A stretch of 64,000 nucleotides of DNA from Dyella nitratireducens (GTDB lineage Bacteria > Pseudomonadota > Gammaproteobacteria > Xanthomonadales > Rhodanobacteraceae), in NCBI RefSeq assembly GCF_014642835.1, contig NZ_BMJA01000002.1, positions 647,775 to 711,774 of the forward strand, written 5' to 3'. Of this stretch, positions 15,531 to 25,890 are shown one piece after another (positions within the stretch are counted from its first letter, which is position 1; every line of letters starts with the position of its first letter). A program made the position numbers and the translations under genes. The notes beneath the pieces are model-generated. The model had not been told where the DNA came from. It was given only the letters and a program-made list of their open reading frames with translations, and searched no databases.

Positions 15531-16463
15531 ATGACACGCCAAACCGTCAGTTCGCATCATCGTTCTTCACGCACCACGCTGAAGCTGCGCGCTGTGCGTC
15601 TTGGTTTCGCAGTCGGCAGCCGGCTTGCGCCGAACCATACGGTAGATCGCGCAGCACGCCTGTTCGCCACGCCATTCGCCAGCAGCCGTACCCGCGCACG
15701 TGATGCGCAACCGGATGACACCATGCAGCGCGGCGAACTTGTCATCAACGGCGAATCCATTGCGACGTACGTATGGGGTGATCCTTCCAGGCAACCGTAC
15801 GCATTATTGGTGCATGGCTGGTCCAGCTTCGGCCTGCGCTATCTGCCGTGGGTCGCGAAGTTGCGTGAGCTGGGCTTTGCCGTGGTGACGTTCGATCAAC
15901 CCGGCCATGGCGCCAGCAGCGGCAATTTGTGCACCTTGCCGGATTTCATTGCCACCATTCGCGCCATCGGCAGGCACTTCGGCAACGCGGCATTGGCGAT
16001 TGGTCACTCGATGGGTGGTGCCGCTGTCGCATTGGCGCAAGACGAACACTGGTATGCACGGCGCCTGGTTTTGATTGCACCGGCCGCTGATATCGAGGCA
16101 GCCGCGGGTCGCTTTATCCGCTTCGTGCGACTTGGTGAACATCTGCGCGAACCCTTCATTGCGTGGTGCGAACGCCGCACCGGCGTGCGCATGCGCGAGC
16201 TGCAGGTGCATCGTCACGTTCCAACGCTCGGTCAGCCGGGCTTGATCGTGCATGACCTGGATGATCGCGAAGTGCCGTGGGATGAGGGCGAGCGATATGC
16301 GCGCTATTGGCCTGGGGCGCGGTTGCTTACCACGCAAGGCTTGGGGCATCACCGCGTGCTGGATGCGCCGGAAGTGATCGAGGCGACGCTGGCATTCTTG
16401 CGTGGCGAACGTGTGGGCGATCGCGTGGTGGCTTCGCCGAATTTGCCGTTCGGCCTGGCGTAA
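15531..16463 (+). CDS. Alpha/beta hydrolase
   Basis: 310 residues with an AAGGAGG ribosome site. LLVHGWSSFGLRY gives the oxyanion region, AIGHSMGGAAVAL the nucleophile elbow (Ser about residue 163), LIVHDLDDREVPW the acidic residue and GLGHHRVLD the catalytic His. The first 60 basic residues lack a clear signal peptide. An esterase or lipase activity on a hydrophobic substrate is likely, regulated by the TetR protein upstream, but the substrate is unknown. Confidence 0.87.
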   Translation: MTRQTVSSHHRSSRTTLKLRAVRLGFAVGSRLAPNHTVDRAARLFATPFASSRTRARDAQPDDTMQRGELVINGESIATYVWGDPSRQPYALLVHGWSSFGLRYLPWVAKLRELGFAVVTFDQPGHGASSGNLCTLPDFIATIRAIGRHFGNAALAIGHSMGGAAVALAQDEHWYARRLVLIAPAADIEAAAGRFIRFVRLGEHLREPFIAWCERRTGVRMRELQVHRHVPTLGQPGLIVHDLDDREVPWDEGERYARYWPGARLLTTQGLGHHRVLDAPEVIEATLAFLRGERVGDRVVASPNLPFGLA

Positions 16464-16503
16464 TCACTCCAACTTCAATCTCGCCTGGCCATCCCCCAAT
16501 CAC

Positions 16504-16778
16504 CTCACCGTCATTCCGGTTTTCGCCCACTGCTGTCCGGGGAAAATTCGCTGCGCTCTAGATAGGCATCTGCCACGCAACCGAAGCCCCTATTTTTGCC
16601 AGCAAATTCAACGCTAGCGATTCGTCGCCCCGGCGAACGCCGGGGTCCAGTGTCTTTGACGATCTGCAAGTCGCTGGGTCCCGGCTTTCGCCGGGACGAC
16701 GAGTCTTTTAGCCATGTCGCTAAAACAAACAACACTTTCCCCGGACAGCAGTGGGCTTTCGCCGGAATGACGGTGAGG
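16504..16778. repeat. Nested composite REP element
   Basis: Fills the gap between the hydrolase and the symporter. The outermost arms are REP ends (CTCACCGTCATTCCGG and complement), the next layer is the module CCCACTGCTGTCCGGGGAAA and its complement, and the innermost layer is a complete variant REP pair (GTCGCCCCGGCGAACGCCGG to CCGGCTTTCGCCGGGACGAC). The same three-layer build recurs at 39383-39741 and, with a simple inner REP, at 52593-52816. Confidence 0.88.
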
Positions 16779-16815
16779 CATGCATAACCATCAGCGCGAT
16801 AACCCACAAAAAAAC

Positions 16816-18054
16816 TCACATCCGGTTGTAACACGCCTCATCCAACACCCCTTCCGACTTCGCCACCATCACCGCCGTCACCGTATCGCCGGTAACATTC
16901 GCCGACGTACAACACATATCCAGCAAACGATCCACCGCCGCAATCACCGCAATCACCTCCAGCGGCAAGCCCACCGACGACAGCACCAAACTCATCACCA
17001 CCAGCGCCGCCCCCGGCACGCCCGCGGCACCAATCGAAGCCAGCGTCGTCGTCAATACCACCATCACCATCTGCATCAGCGACAGCTCGATGCCGTAGGC
17101 ATTGCTGGAAAAAATCGCCACTGTGCCGAGATACACCGCAAGGCCCGACATATTGATGGTGGAACCCAGCGGCAACACAAAGCTCGCTACCCGCGAATCC
17201 ACGCCCATGCGCTGCTGCGTGTTCTCCAGATTCAGTGGCAACGTGGCGGCACTGCTGGCAGACGAGTAAGCAAACAACTGCACCGGAATCGCTTTACGCA
17301 GAAACGGCAGCGGATTCAAGCGGAACAGCATCAGCATCAGCGCACACAACACCACCATGAAGAAGATCATCACCGCGTAGTTAACCGCTACCAGCGCACC
17401 CAGATGGCCGAGCACCGAGAAACCATGGTCCGCCGTCACATACGCCATCAGGCCAAACACACCGATCGGGGCAAACTTCAGCACCATGCCAATCAGCTTG
17501 AACACGACCGCTGACATGGCATCGAAGAAGTTGCGCACGGGTGAAGCTTTGTCACCGGTCAAGTTGATGGCCAAGCCGAACAACACCGCGAACACAATCG
17601 TCGGCAGCAAAGCCCCATCCGCAAACGACTTGAACGGATTGGAAGGAATCGCACTCAGCAGCGCATCCTTCATGCTGATTGACTGCTGAGCAACCGCCGC
17701 ACCCGTGCTGTCAGCCAAGCCAAAGCCGCTACCCACATGGAAGAAACTCGCCGCACCCATGGCAAGTAACGCCATGATCGCCATCGACACCATGTAAATC
17801 GCTATCGACTTCCACGCGATACGGCGCATGGCCGCCAAATCAGTCAGCGAAGTAATGCCGCACACCACCGATACAAACACCACCGGCACCACGCACATGC
17901 GGATCAGCGACATAAACACGTCACCAAGTGGTTGCAACATCTTTGCCGGCTCACCAAAGAAGTGTCCGACAGCAAGGCCAAGCAGCATCGCAATCAGAAT
18001 CTGATGCCACATTTGCAGGCTGAATCGTTTCGCCAAAGTCTTGGATGAAGTCAT
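16816..18054 (-). CDS. Dicarboxylate/amino acid:cation symporter (DAACS family)
   Basis: 412 residues from MTSSKTLAKRF; an ATG 11 codons further upstream is less likely. The Glt/DctA signature elements are present: YSSASSAATLPL (hairpin HP1), STINMSGLAVYLG (TM7 NMxG motif), GAAGVPGAALVVMSLVL (HP2) and AAVDRLLDMCCTSANVTGD (TM8 with substrate- and cation-binding Asp/Asn). It should import C4-dicarboxylates or acidic/neutral amino acids with Na+ or H+. Single gene, divergent from icmF. Confidence 0.92.
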   Translation of the reverse strand: MTSSKTLAKRFSLQMWHQILIAMLLGLAVGHFFGEPAKMLQPLGDVFMSLIRMCVVPVVFVSVVCGITSLTDLAAMRRIAWKSIAIYMVSMAIMALLAMGAASFFHVGSGFGLADSTGAAVAQQSISMKDALLSAIPSNPFKSFADGALLPTIVFAVLFGLAINLTGDKASPVRNFFDAMSAVVFKLIGMVLKFAPIGVFGLMAYVTADHGFSVLGHLGALVAVNYAVMIFFMVVLCALMLMLFRLNPLPFLRKAIPVQLFAYSSASSAATLPLNLENTQQRMGVDSRVASFVLPLGSTINMSGLAVYLGTVAIFSSNAYGIELSLMQMVMVVLTTTLASIGAAGVPGAALVVMSLVLSSVGLPLEVIAVIAAVDRLLDMCCTSANVTGDTVTAVMVAKSEGVLDEACYNRM

Positions 18055-18314
18055 GGAAGTGGTCCCCGAAAAGTACAAGCCGAGCATGCGGTGTCCTCCG
18101 CATGCTTTTGAGGAATCTCAATAGAAGTTGGGTAGCTGCTAAAAATTTCGTTAGTCAGGTGCAGCCATGCGCACCCGTGTGGAGCAGGCGTTGCACCCGC
18201 TCGACAAGCTATATATCGAGGTCACTACTGTCTGCAGGGGATGGACCACAAGCGTTCCATCCTCAACCCCACTAGAATAGTTGCACTTGGAACATCCCCG
18301 TTCTCGGAGTCCCC
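18055..18314. promoter_or_regulatory. Divergent promoter region between the symporter and icmF
   Basis: 260 bp with no credible gene. It must hold the promoters for both divergent genes. A CGGAG site lies just before the icmF start. No strong operator palindrome was noticed. Confidence 0.45.
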
Positions 18315-21300
18315 ATGAGTTCCCCCGCCAAGCACGTTCCTGCCACCGCCGCGCAGGCCGAAACCAGCCCGCTTCGCTTCGTCACCGCTGCCAGCCTGTT
18401 CGATGGCCACGATGCCGCCATCAACATCATGCGCCGCATCATTCAATCGCAAGGTGCGGAAGTGATTCACTTGGGGCACAACCGCTCGGTGGAAGACGTA
18501 GTGCGTGCTGCACTGCAAGAAGATGCCGACGCCATTGCGCTGTCCTCCTATCAAGGCGGCCACGTCGAGTACTTCAAGTACATGGTGGACATGCTTAAGG
18601 AGAAGGGCGCCGCCCACATCCGCGTCTTCGGCGGCGGCGGCGGCACCATCACCCCGGAAGAAATCCGCGAGCTGCAAGCCTATGGCGTGGAACGCATCTA
18701 CCACCCCAACGACGGCATGAAGCTCGGCCTGGTGGAAATGATCGAAGACGTCATGCATCGCGCCGGCAACGCCGCCGCCAAGCGCGAGCAGAACGACGCC
18801 ATCGTCCCGGCCAACATCAATATCAACGACGAAATCAGCATCGGCCACATGCTCTCCGCCATCGAAGAGAGCAAGTTGAGCGACACCGAACTCGCACGCC
18901 TGCGCAAAGAGTGGTCGCTGGCCGGCAAGCACACACCAGTACTCGGTATGACTGGCACGGGCGGCGCCGGTAAATCCTCCGTGGTGGATGAACTCTTATT
19001 GCGCTTCCTGCACGCCTTCCCGCACATGCGCATCGCCGTGCTCGCCGTGGATCCCACGCGCCGCCGCAGCGGTGGGGCACTGCTTGGTGACCGCATCCGC
19101 ATGAATGCGCTGCGCAGCCATCGCGTATACATGCGCTCCATGGCCACGCGCCGCCAGAATGCCGCCACCAACGAAGTGCTGCACGACTGCATCAACTTCT
19201 TGAAGAGCCAGCCCTACGACCTGGTGATCGTCGAAACCGCCGGCATCGGCCAGAGCGATTCAGAAATCGTCGACCTCGTCGACTTCCCCGTCTACGTCAT
19301 GACCAGCGACTACGGCGCCGCCAGCCAGCTCGAAAAAATCGACATGCTCGATTTCGCCGAACTCGTCGTGCTCAACAAATTCGACAAGCGTGGTGCCGAA
19401 GACGCCCTGCGCGACGTGCGCAAACAGTGGAAGCGCAACCGCAACGCCTTCACCCTGAAAGACGACGACGTGCCGGTGTACCCCACCATCGCTAGCCAGT
19501 TCAACGATCCAGGCGTCACCTGGATGTTCACCAACCTGTGCCGCCTGCTGCTCAACAAGCTCTCAGCGAAAGGCGGCGAACATGCCATCGAAACCGCGCA
19601 CTGCGATTTCAAGCCGAACCTGGACGTCACCCTGAAAGAACCGCGTGCCACCGTGCTGATTCCCGGCGCACGCGTGCGCTACCTCGCCGAAATCGCTGAG
19701 CAGGGCAGGGGCATCAACACCGAGATCGAACGCGAAGCCGAATTCGCCAGCAAGGCGCAGCACTACTACGAATCGCTGAAAGAACTAGCCGATCCAAAAC
19801 TCCCGCGCCCCCTGGAACGCTACGACCACGACGACCTTCACGCCCCCTCAACCCCCAACACCGTCATTCCGGCGAACGCCGGAATCCAGTCAAATACGCC
19901 GCGCGAAGCGCACGACATAAATCCAGAACCAACCCACGAAGCAGTAGACCGCACCCTCCTACTACTCCGCCAACGCTACAACGCCGCCCTGCGCGAACTC
20001 AGCCACGAAGCCCTGCACCTGCTACGCGACTGGCCCAAGCTCTACAAATCCGTCACCGACGACGTCAACGAATACAAAGTGCGTGACAAAGTGATCCGCG
20101 TAGAAAACTACCGCGTATCCCTCAGCCACCAGAAAATCCCGAAGGTTTCGCCACCCAAAACCAAAGACTGGGGCGACCAGTTGCGCTTCCTCATGCGCGA
20201 AAACCTGCCCGGCCACTACCCGTACACCGGCGGCGTCTACCCCTATCGCCGCACCGGTGAAGATCCCACCCGCATGTTCGCCGGCGAAGGCACGCCCGAG
20301 CGCACCAACCGCCGCTTCCATTACCTGAGCCAAGGCGGTGCCGCCACGCGCCTCTCCACCGCGTTCGACTCCGTCACCCTCTACGGCGAAGATCCCGCAC
20401 CGCGTCCGGACATCTACGGCAAGATCGGCAACTCCGGCGTCAACATCGCCACGCTCGACGATATGAAGAAGCTGTACTCCGGCTTCGACCTCAGCGCGCC
20501 GACCAGCTCCGTCTCCATGACCATCAACGGCCCCGCGCCGATCATCCTCGCGATGTTCATGAACACCGCGATCGACCAGAACGTGGAGAAATACCTCAAG
20601 TCCGACGACGCGCGTTGGACCGCCGCGCAAAAGCGCATGGACGAACTCTTCGCCGGCAAAAAGCGTCCCACGTACTCCGGCGATCTACCCAAAGGCAACG
20701 AAGGTCTCGGCCTCGGCCTGCTCGGCATCACTGGCGAGCAACTCGTCGACGCCGAAACCTACGCCCGCATCAAGGAAGAAACCCTGCAAACCGTGCGCGG
20801 CACGGTACAGGCAGACATCCTCAAAGAAGACCAGGCGCAAAACACCTGCATCTTCAGCACCGAATTCGCACTGCGCATGATGGGCGACATCCAGCAGTAC
20901 TTCGTCGACCACAAAGTGCGCAACTTCTATTCCGTCTCCATCTCCGGCTATCACATCGCCGAAGCCGGCGCCAACCCGATCAGCCAGCTCGCCTTCACCC
21001 TCAGCAACGGCTTCACCATCGTTGAGTACTACCTCGCGCGCGGCATGCATATCGACGACTTCGCGCCGAACCTCAGCTTCTTCTTCTCTAACGGCATGGA
21101 CCCGGAATACACCGTCATCGGCCGCGTCGCCCGCCGCATATGGGCCCGCGCCATGCGCGAACGCTATGGCGCCAGCGCCCGCAGCCAGATGATGAAGTAC
21201 CACATCCAGACGTCGGGCCGCTCCCTGCACGCGCAGGAAATCCAGTTCAACGACATCCGCACCACCCTGCAAGCGCTGTACGCCCTGTTCGACAACTGCA

Positions 21301-21899
21301 ACAGCCTGCACACCAACGCCTACGACGAAGCCATCACCACGCCCACCGAAGAAAGCGTGCGCCGCGCCGTCGCCATCCAGATGATCATCAACAAAGAACT
21401 CGGCCTCAACTTCAACGAAAACCCCTGGCAAGGCAGCTACATCGTCGACACCCTCACCGACCTCGTCGAAGAAGCCGTCTACAAAGAATTCGAAGCCATC
21501 AGCGAACGCGGCGGCGTACTCGGCGCCATGGACACCATGTACCAGCGCGGCAAGATTCAAGAAGAATCGATGTACTACGAGCAGAAAAAGCACGACGGCA
21601 GCCTGCCGCTGATTGGCGTCAACACCTTCCTGCCCAAGGACCATGGTGGCGAAATCGCTACGGAGATCGAGTTGATTCGTTCGACGGAAGAAGAGAAGGG
21701 GCAGCAGATTGAGAACGTGCAGGGCTACGGCAAAGCCCGCAATTCGCTGTCACCCGATAGCCTCAAGAAATTGCAAGTTACTGCACGCGAACGCAAGAAT
21801 GTGTTTGAGCAGTTGATGGAGGCGGTGAAGTACAACTCGCTGGGCCAGATCAGCCATGCGCTTTATGACGTGGGTGGTGAGTACCGTAGAAATATGTAA
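18315..21899 (+). CDS. icmF: Fused isobutyryl-CoA mutase (B12-binding, G-protein chaperone, mutase)
   Basis: 1194 residues. Domains in order: B12-binding (residues about 20-150; [13 protein letters not shown] with the cobalt-ligating His, [27 protein letters not shown]), a MeaB/ArgK-like GTPase chaperone (P-loop [12 protein letters not shown] at about 211, then [18 protein letters not shown]) and a methylmalonyl-CoA-mutase-type catalytic domain (about 560-1194). This order defines IcmF, which interconverts isobutyryl-CoA and n-butyryl-CoA and protects its own cofactor. It is longer than the roughly 1100 residues usual for the family; part of the excess is a REP-derived insertion at about residues 515-535. 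A terminator follows the stop. A near-identical scrap of the gene lies at 28254-28424. Confidence 0.93.
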   Translation: MSSPAKHVPATAAQAETSPLRFVTAASLFDGHDAAINIMRRIIQSQGAEVIHLGHNRSVEDVVRAALQEDADAIALSSYQGGHVEYFKYMVDMLKEKGAAHIRVFGGGGGTITPEEIRELQAYGVERIYHPNDGMKLGLVEMIEDVMHRAGNAAAKREQNDAIVPANININDEISIGHMLSAIEESKLSDTELARLRKEWSLAGKHTPVLGMTGTGGAGKSSVVDELLLRFLHAFPHMRIAVLAVDPTRRRSGGALLGDRIRMNALRSHRVYMRSMATRRQNAATNEVLHDCINFLKSQPYDLVIVETAGIGQSDSEIVDLVDFPVYVMTSDYGAASQLEKIDMLDFAELVVLNKFDKRGAEDALRDVRKQWKRNRNAFTLKDDDVPVYPTIASQFNDPGVTWMFTNLCRLLLNKLSAKGGEHAIETAHCDFKPNLDVTLKEPRATVLIPGARVRYLAEIAEQGRGINTEIEREAEFASKAQHYYESLKELADPKLPRPLERYDHDDLHAPSTPNTVIPANAGIQSNTPREAHDINPEPTHEAVDRTLLLLRQRYNAALRELSHEALHLLRDWPKLYKSVTDDVNEYKVRDKVIRVENYRVSLSHQKIPKVSPPKTKDWGDQLRFLMRENLPGHYPYTGGVYPYRRTGEDPTRMFAGEGTPERTNRRFHYLSQGGAATRLSTAFDSVTLYGEDPAPRPDIYGKIGNSGVNIATLDDMKKLYSGFDLSAPTSSVSMTINGPAPIILAMFMNTAIDQNVEKYLKSDDARWTAAQKRMDELFAGKKRPTYSGDLPKGNEGLGLGLLGITGEQLVDAETYARIKEETLQTVRGTVQADILKEDQAQNTCIFSTEFALRMMGDIQQYFVDHKVRNFYSVSISGYHIAEAGANPISQLAFTLSNGFTIVEYYLARGMHIDDFAPNLSFFFSNGMDPEYTVIGRVARRIWARAMRERYGASARSQMMKYHIQTSGRSLHAQEIQFNDIRTTLQALYALFDNCNSLHTNAYDEAITTPTEESVRRAVAIQMIINKELGLNFNENPWQGSYIVDTLTDLVEEAVYKEFEAISERGGVLGAMDTMYQRGKIQEESMYYEQKKHDGSLPLIGVNTFLPKDHGGEIATEIELIRSTEEEKGQQIENVQGYGKARNSLSPDSLKKLQVTARERKNVFEQLMEAVKYNSLGQISHALYDVGGEYRRNM
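19860..19920. repeat. Half REP element translated in frame inside icmF
   Basis: ACCGTCATTCCGGCGAACGC followed by the same spacer type (AGTCAAATACGC) as the REP pair at 57697-57813. It encodes [20 protein letters not shown] in the linker between the GTPase and mutase domains. Only the left half is present and the frame stays open. Confidence 0.9.
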
Positions 21900-21917
21900 C
21901 TACATTGGTCAAGCAAT

Positions 21918-21949
21918 AAAAAAGCCCGCCTATTGGCGGGCTTTTTTAT
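21918..21949 (+). terminator. Rho-independent terminator of icmF
   Basis: AAAAAAGCCCGCC, TATT loop, then GGCGGGCTTTTTT, starting about 18 bp past the icmF stop. Perfect stem with a T6 run on the plus strand. Confidence 0.95.
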
Positions 21950-22224
21950 TCGGGTTACAAATGTTGGAGAATGGAGGGCAGCCATTGGCTGACACATATC
22001 TAGAAATCGGTTGGAGCGTCTCGTATCCCCGATGCGTCTACGACTATAAAAAAATGACTGAAATTGTGACCTATTTTGACAGCCTGCGCCGACCTAACGG
22101 CTTTCCTTGCGTTTCTAAGCACCAGAAAAGCATGGGAATTTGAAAGATTGGTCCAAATTTTGCTGCGTCCTTTGGATCAGCAGCAGCCTAGTTCTTAATG
22201 GTCTTCCTTATGGAGGAGAGGAAA

Positions 22225-24951
22225 ATGGAAGTTGCAGAAGCCGATGGTCCCGGAGTTACCGAATGGGTCAAAGAGCAGCTCCATAGCTGGGGAATTAAAA
22301 ATCTTACGGATATTCAGGCTAAATCTTTGGCCGCCGGTGTCGCCGGTGAGCGCAGCTTGATCGTAAGCGCGCCGACGTCATCCGGAAAGACGTTGGTTGG
22401 AGAGGTTGCCGCACTCTGCGCTTTGCGAAATGGAATTAAAGTTCTATATCTAGTCTCACATAAAGCATTAGCAGATCAAAAATACTCGGATTTCGTTCGA
22501 CGATTCGGTGAAGAAGCAAGCTCTCCGCTTGGTTCGGTTGGTTTAAACACCGGTGACCGAGCTGAAGGTGATGTCGATGCCTCGTTGCTGGTCGCTACCT
22601 ATGAAAAGGCGTTGGGTTTGTTGCTTACAGGTCAATTGCGGCCTAGCAACATTGCTGTAATTGCAGACGAGCTTCAAATACTTGGGGATCCTAATCGCGG
22701 CCCCGAAATAGAGACTCTCTGTGCGACACTTAGACAACGCGGCATCCGTCAATTTGTTGCCCTCACGGCTACGGTAGAAAATGCGGATGATTTAGCCGGA
22801 TGGATGGGATGTGGTTTGGTCAAAAGTGCGCAGCGAGACGTACCTCTCCATCAAGAAATTTGGTATGCCGGTAAAGCTTATCGCACCACATTAGGGCATG
22901 AAGATGGCAGTGAGATCACTGGTGTTGCTAGTCCTAGGCAAGACGTTATTGAAGTTGTTAATCAGCTTCTCAGGCTTCGGCGGGGGCCAGTCTTGGTATT
23001 CACAGAGAGTAGACGCGAGGCGCTTACATTTGCGAATAACTTTGGCCAGGGACGGCCGCGCGTCGGTGAAGGCATTGCCTTAGCTCAACAGCTCGATCTC
23101 TTTTCCGAGCCCACCGATTCTTCAGATCAGCTTCGAGAGAATGCGGAACGACGTGTGGCATTTCATACTGCCGACCTTTCTCCGCAAGAGAGACAAGTTA
23201 TCGAAAACGGATTTATCGATGGGAAGTTTGAAGTGTGCTTTGCGACTACGACGTTGGCCGCTGGGGTCAATTTCCCTTTCAGATCAATCGTGTTTCCGAA
23301 GTTAACCTATGAATGGGGAGATAGAGCAGGATCACACATAGTCAGATCAGATTATCGAAATATGTCCGGACGTGCGGGTCGGCTAGGTATGCATGACGAT
23401 GGATTCTCAGTCTTACTTCCAAAAAATCAGGTGGAATTAGCTCACGCCAACCTTCTGATTCGACCTGAAAATGACCGTCTTTTCTCGCAATTCGTAAATC
23501 TCAGCCTTCGAAAGTCGATTTTGGGTCTGGTCGCTGCGGGTTTAGCAAGCAGCTTCGAAGGACTTATGGATTTCTTTAAAAATACGCTCTATTGGTATCA
23601 AACACTCGATACGAATCCAGCAAAGTTGGCCGCGCTGGGGAGCGAAAGCACGGCTGCCATTGAGTGGCTTGCGCAGTATGACTTAATCGCTGCGCTCAAT
23701 AATTCTCTTACCATAACGCCTCTTGGAAAGGCCGCCGCTTTATCAGGACTTCTTCCTACAACTGCGGTGCAATTTGCGCAGATTCTCCGAACGCTGGCTC
23801 CTGATCTGGCAGCAGGGTTCGAACCTAATGCGCAGGGGCTTATATATGCCGCATGCGCAAGCGATGAGTTTCGATCTAATCACCCGTCTCGATTCCTTCC
23901 ATACCCCTCACAGTCTGTTTATGAATCTGTTGCGTATTGGGCGACCAGGAAGCTTCCGATTGCCTTAGACCGAAGCGATCTCAAGCTGGCTCAGTGTGCA
24001 CAAGCATTATCTTTGTATATCGAAGGCCTCGCTGAAAGGAAAATAGCCTTCACAACTAAGCTAACCGCCGGAATGATACATAGATTAGCGGTGGACACAG
24101 CATGGGTTCTCGACGGTATACATAAGCTGTCTTCAGTACCCGAGCTTGGTTGTTCGCAGGGTGTAAGTAATCAGATCGCGATGTTGGCGAGAAGGGTGCG
24201 GTGGGGCGCTCCAGTAGAGGCACTTGACGTTCTGAGAATTGCCGAACGTCATGGAGTGCCGGGATTTGGTCGGCAGCGTGCAATGGGACTCGTCGCACAA
24301 GGAATTGCCTCGCTTCACGATTTACTTGCGACGGCTAAAGATAAGCTTGTTCATATATTACGAAGCGACCGCCGTGCCCAAGCGTTACTTGATGCCGCCG
24401 CGAGTACTGTTGGGTTGGGTCCGAGTAGATTGGCTACGAGCCATTTGGCTCAAGGCGCTGGGTTAGGAATCGAAAGACTCGTCAAAAATTGCAATGACAC
24501 TCTTGGTACCGAATACGAATCAGCAATATGTGATCTTCTCAGGGTGGAGATCACCTGGACGGTGACGGTTGTCGATGATGGAGTGCGACAAAACGTGCCA
24601 GATCTGCTGATAGAACTTGGCGATCTGAAGATATTACTTGAATGTAAGACATGTACGAAGTCCCCATCGCTTATAAAGAAGGAAGAGGCATGGGCGGTTC
24701 TACAGAAAGCGGCAGACTTCGAGCCTGCGATGCGCCGCGTAACGCTTGGGAAGCCTCACTTTGATGAGACCTCAAAGCGAAAAGCTGCAGCTTCTCAGGA
24801 CATCACGTTAGTAGAGCACTCGATCTTCATGGAGGGATTGCTAAGAGTGCATAGCGGTGCATTAACACCGGAGGGATTTCTCAGTTGGCTTGGTACTCCC
24901 GGTGTCGCGGAACTGGATCGCCTTGCGGGAGCGCCCACCTACGTGGCGTAG
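22225..24951 (+). CDS. Ski2/Hel308-like helicase fused to a PD-(D/E)XK nuclease (Hna-like phage-defence candidate)
   Basis: 908 residues from the ATG at 22225, chosen for its GGAGGAGAGG site. Helicase motifs: Q-like LTDIQAKSLAAG, Walker A APTSSGKT (about 49-56), motif II IADELQ (about 147), motif III ALTATVENADD and motif VI MSGRAGRLG. A ratchet-like region and a helix-hairpin-helix (RHGVPGFGRQRAMGLVAQGI, about 672-690) resemble Hel308. The C-terminus has VPDLLIELGDLKILLECKTC (about 792-810), a PD-(D/E)XK core. The layout matches Hna, a helicase-nuclease reported to give phage resistance by abortive infection; that homology is inferred. Lower GC than its neighbours and no partner gene, as expected for a horizontally gained solo defence gene. 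Confidence 0.8.
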   Translation: MEVAEADGPGVTEWVKEQLHSWGIKNLTDIQAKSLAAGVAGERSLIVSAPTSSGKTLVGEVAALCALRNGIKVLYLVSHKALADQKYSDFVRRFGEEASSPLGSVGLNTGDRAEGDVDASLLVATYEKALGLLLTGQLRPSNIAVIADELQILGDPNRGPEIETLCATLRQRGIRQFVALTATVENADDLAGWMGCGLVKSAQRDVPLHQEIWYAGKAYRTTLGHEDGSEITGVASPRQDVIEVVNQLLRLRRGPVLVFTESRREALTFANNFGQGRPRVGEGIALAQQLDLFSEPTDSSDQLRENAERRVAFHTADLSPQERQVIENGFIDGKFEVCFATTTLAAGVNFPFRSIVFPKLTYEWGDRAGSHIVRSDYRNMSGRAGRLGMHDDGFSVLLPKNQVELAHANLLIRPENDRLFSQFVNLSLRKSILGLVAAGLASSFEGLMDFFKNTLYWYQTLDTNPAKLAALGSESTAAIEWLAQYDLIAALNNSLTITPLGKAAALSGLLPTTAVQFAQILRTLAPDLAAGFEPNAQGLIYAACASDEFRSNHPSRFLPYPSQSVYESVAYWATRKLPIALDRSDLKLAQCAQALSLYIEGLAERKIAFTTKLTAGMIHRLAVDTAWVLDGIHKLSSVPELGCSQGVSNQIAMLARRVRWGAPVEALDVLRIAERHGVPGFGRQRAMGLVAQGIASLHDLLATAKDKLVHILRSDRRAQALLDAAASTVGLGPSRLATSHLAQGAGLGIERLVKNCNDTLGTEYESAICDLLRVEITWTVTVVDDGVRQNVPDLLIELGDLKILLECKTCTKSPSLIKKEEAWAVLQKAADFEPAMRRVTLGKPHFDETSKRKAAASQDITLVEHSIFMEGLLRVHSGALTPEGFLSWLGTPGVAELDRLAGAPTYVA

Positions 24952-25040
24952 GTGAATTGAGTGGGGTCTGATTATTTGATCTGATAAACGAAATGTACGT
25001 CGTTGTGTTGGAAAATCTTAGGTGTTGAAAGCTAATTTCT

Positions 25041-25255
25041 TTAAGGCATGTTGCCGTTTCGCATCGCAGGCAAGTCGTCGGCAAGCTGGGTGAACTCCGC
25101 GCCGCCGTCGACGAGTTCAATACTCATGCCGAATTTGCCGATCTGGATCAGTCGATTCATGACCTGGAAGTGGGTGGCTGCGGTAAAGTCGTCGGTTCTG
25201 GCCTTTACATCCCATTGAGTCGACTCGTTAAAAAACGGCTCCAGGTCCACCTACG
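25041..25255 (-). pseudogene. Fragment of a YopT-like protease gene
   Basis: About 190 bp closely match part of the intact gene at 31236-31850 (the DNA aligns almost without gaps at roughly 90 percent by eye). It encodes the central part only (DVKARTDDFTAATHFQVMNR and GKFGMSIELVDGGAEFTQLA). The N-terminal Cys motif and the C-terminal His/Asp motifs are missing, so no protease can be made. It lies downstream of the AHH toxin-immunity pair on the same strand. Confidence 0.75.
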
Positions 25256-25314
25256 CGCCTGAATGCACAGCCCCGTTGGCACATTGAGAGGTGGGGTGTT
25301 CTTCAACTGCGACG

Positions 25315-25875
25315 TCAGCCTCTAAGCGGAGCGAGCGGGCCGCACTCAATACCGGTCAACTTCGCCGAAGCTATCAGAGGATCGATGATCGCCCTTCCTG
25401 CATCATTGATGTAGATGCGTACTTTTAGTGTCGAAGGGTCTTTAAAAACGGCAGCTTCCTTGGGTATCTGGGTTTCGTTGAACAATTCCATCTTGACGTC
25501 CCCAAGCTGGGTCTTCTGGGAATGTTCAACGTCTACGCAAGGCGCAATGTTCGTCACATTGTAGAAATAGCGGATCTCGCCAGTTCCCTCGCAGTCGAGT
25601 TCCAGCAACTGCCCGAACTTTGATAAGAACGGCCCGAGAACCTCCTTGGCTCGCTCGCTGAGTATCAGAACGCCGGGCACCATGGCGCTGACATCAGCGG
25701 GTGGACGCCTATTTTTTCGTCGCGTGCTATCGGCAAATCCCACTAATGGACGATCCATCCAATTTTTTGGAGTGCCATCGATGCGGAATCGACCTGCCAG
25801 CGAATCGTGATCATCCAAGGAGACGACCATGGCGTAATCGTTGACGGAGGTGTACCGCAATTCCCAAACAGTCAT
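25315..25875 (-). CDS. Imm11-like immunity protein for the AHH toxin
   Basis: 186 residues, no signal peptide, so cytoplasmic. GVLILSERAKEVLGPFLSKF and IRYFYNVTNIAPCVDVEHSQ resemble the DUF1629/Imm11 group of immunity proteins; that family call is by eye. It begins 15 bp after the toxin stop with a GGAG site. A clear paralogue is encoded at 32283-32840, also directly behind a toxin reading frame, which supports the toxin-immunity reading. Expected role: binding and neutralising the nuclease at 25891-26487. Confidence 0.6.
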   Translation of the reverse strand: MTVWELRYTSVNDYAMVVSLDDHDSLAGRFRIDGTPKNWMDRPLVGFADSTRRKNRRPPADVSAMVPGVLILSERAKEVLGPFLSKFGQLLELDCEGTGEIRYFYNVTNIAPCVDVEHSQKTQLGDVKMELFNETQIPKEAAVFKDPSTLKVRIYINDAGRAIIDPLIASAKLTGIECGPLAPLRG

Positions 25876-25890
25876 CCATCTATCTCCGAA

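Noticed and set aside
20685..21644. 319-codon minus-strand frame inside icmF
   Set aside because: Antisense shadow of the mutase domain with low-complexity composition.
21856..22143. 95-codon plus-strand frame over the end of icmF and the gap behind it
   Set aside because: It overlaps the icmF end and runs through the terminator hairpin; no ribosome site and no recognisable domain.
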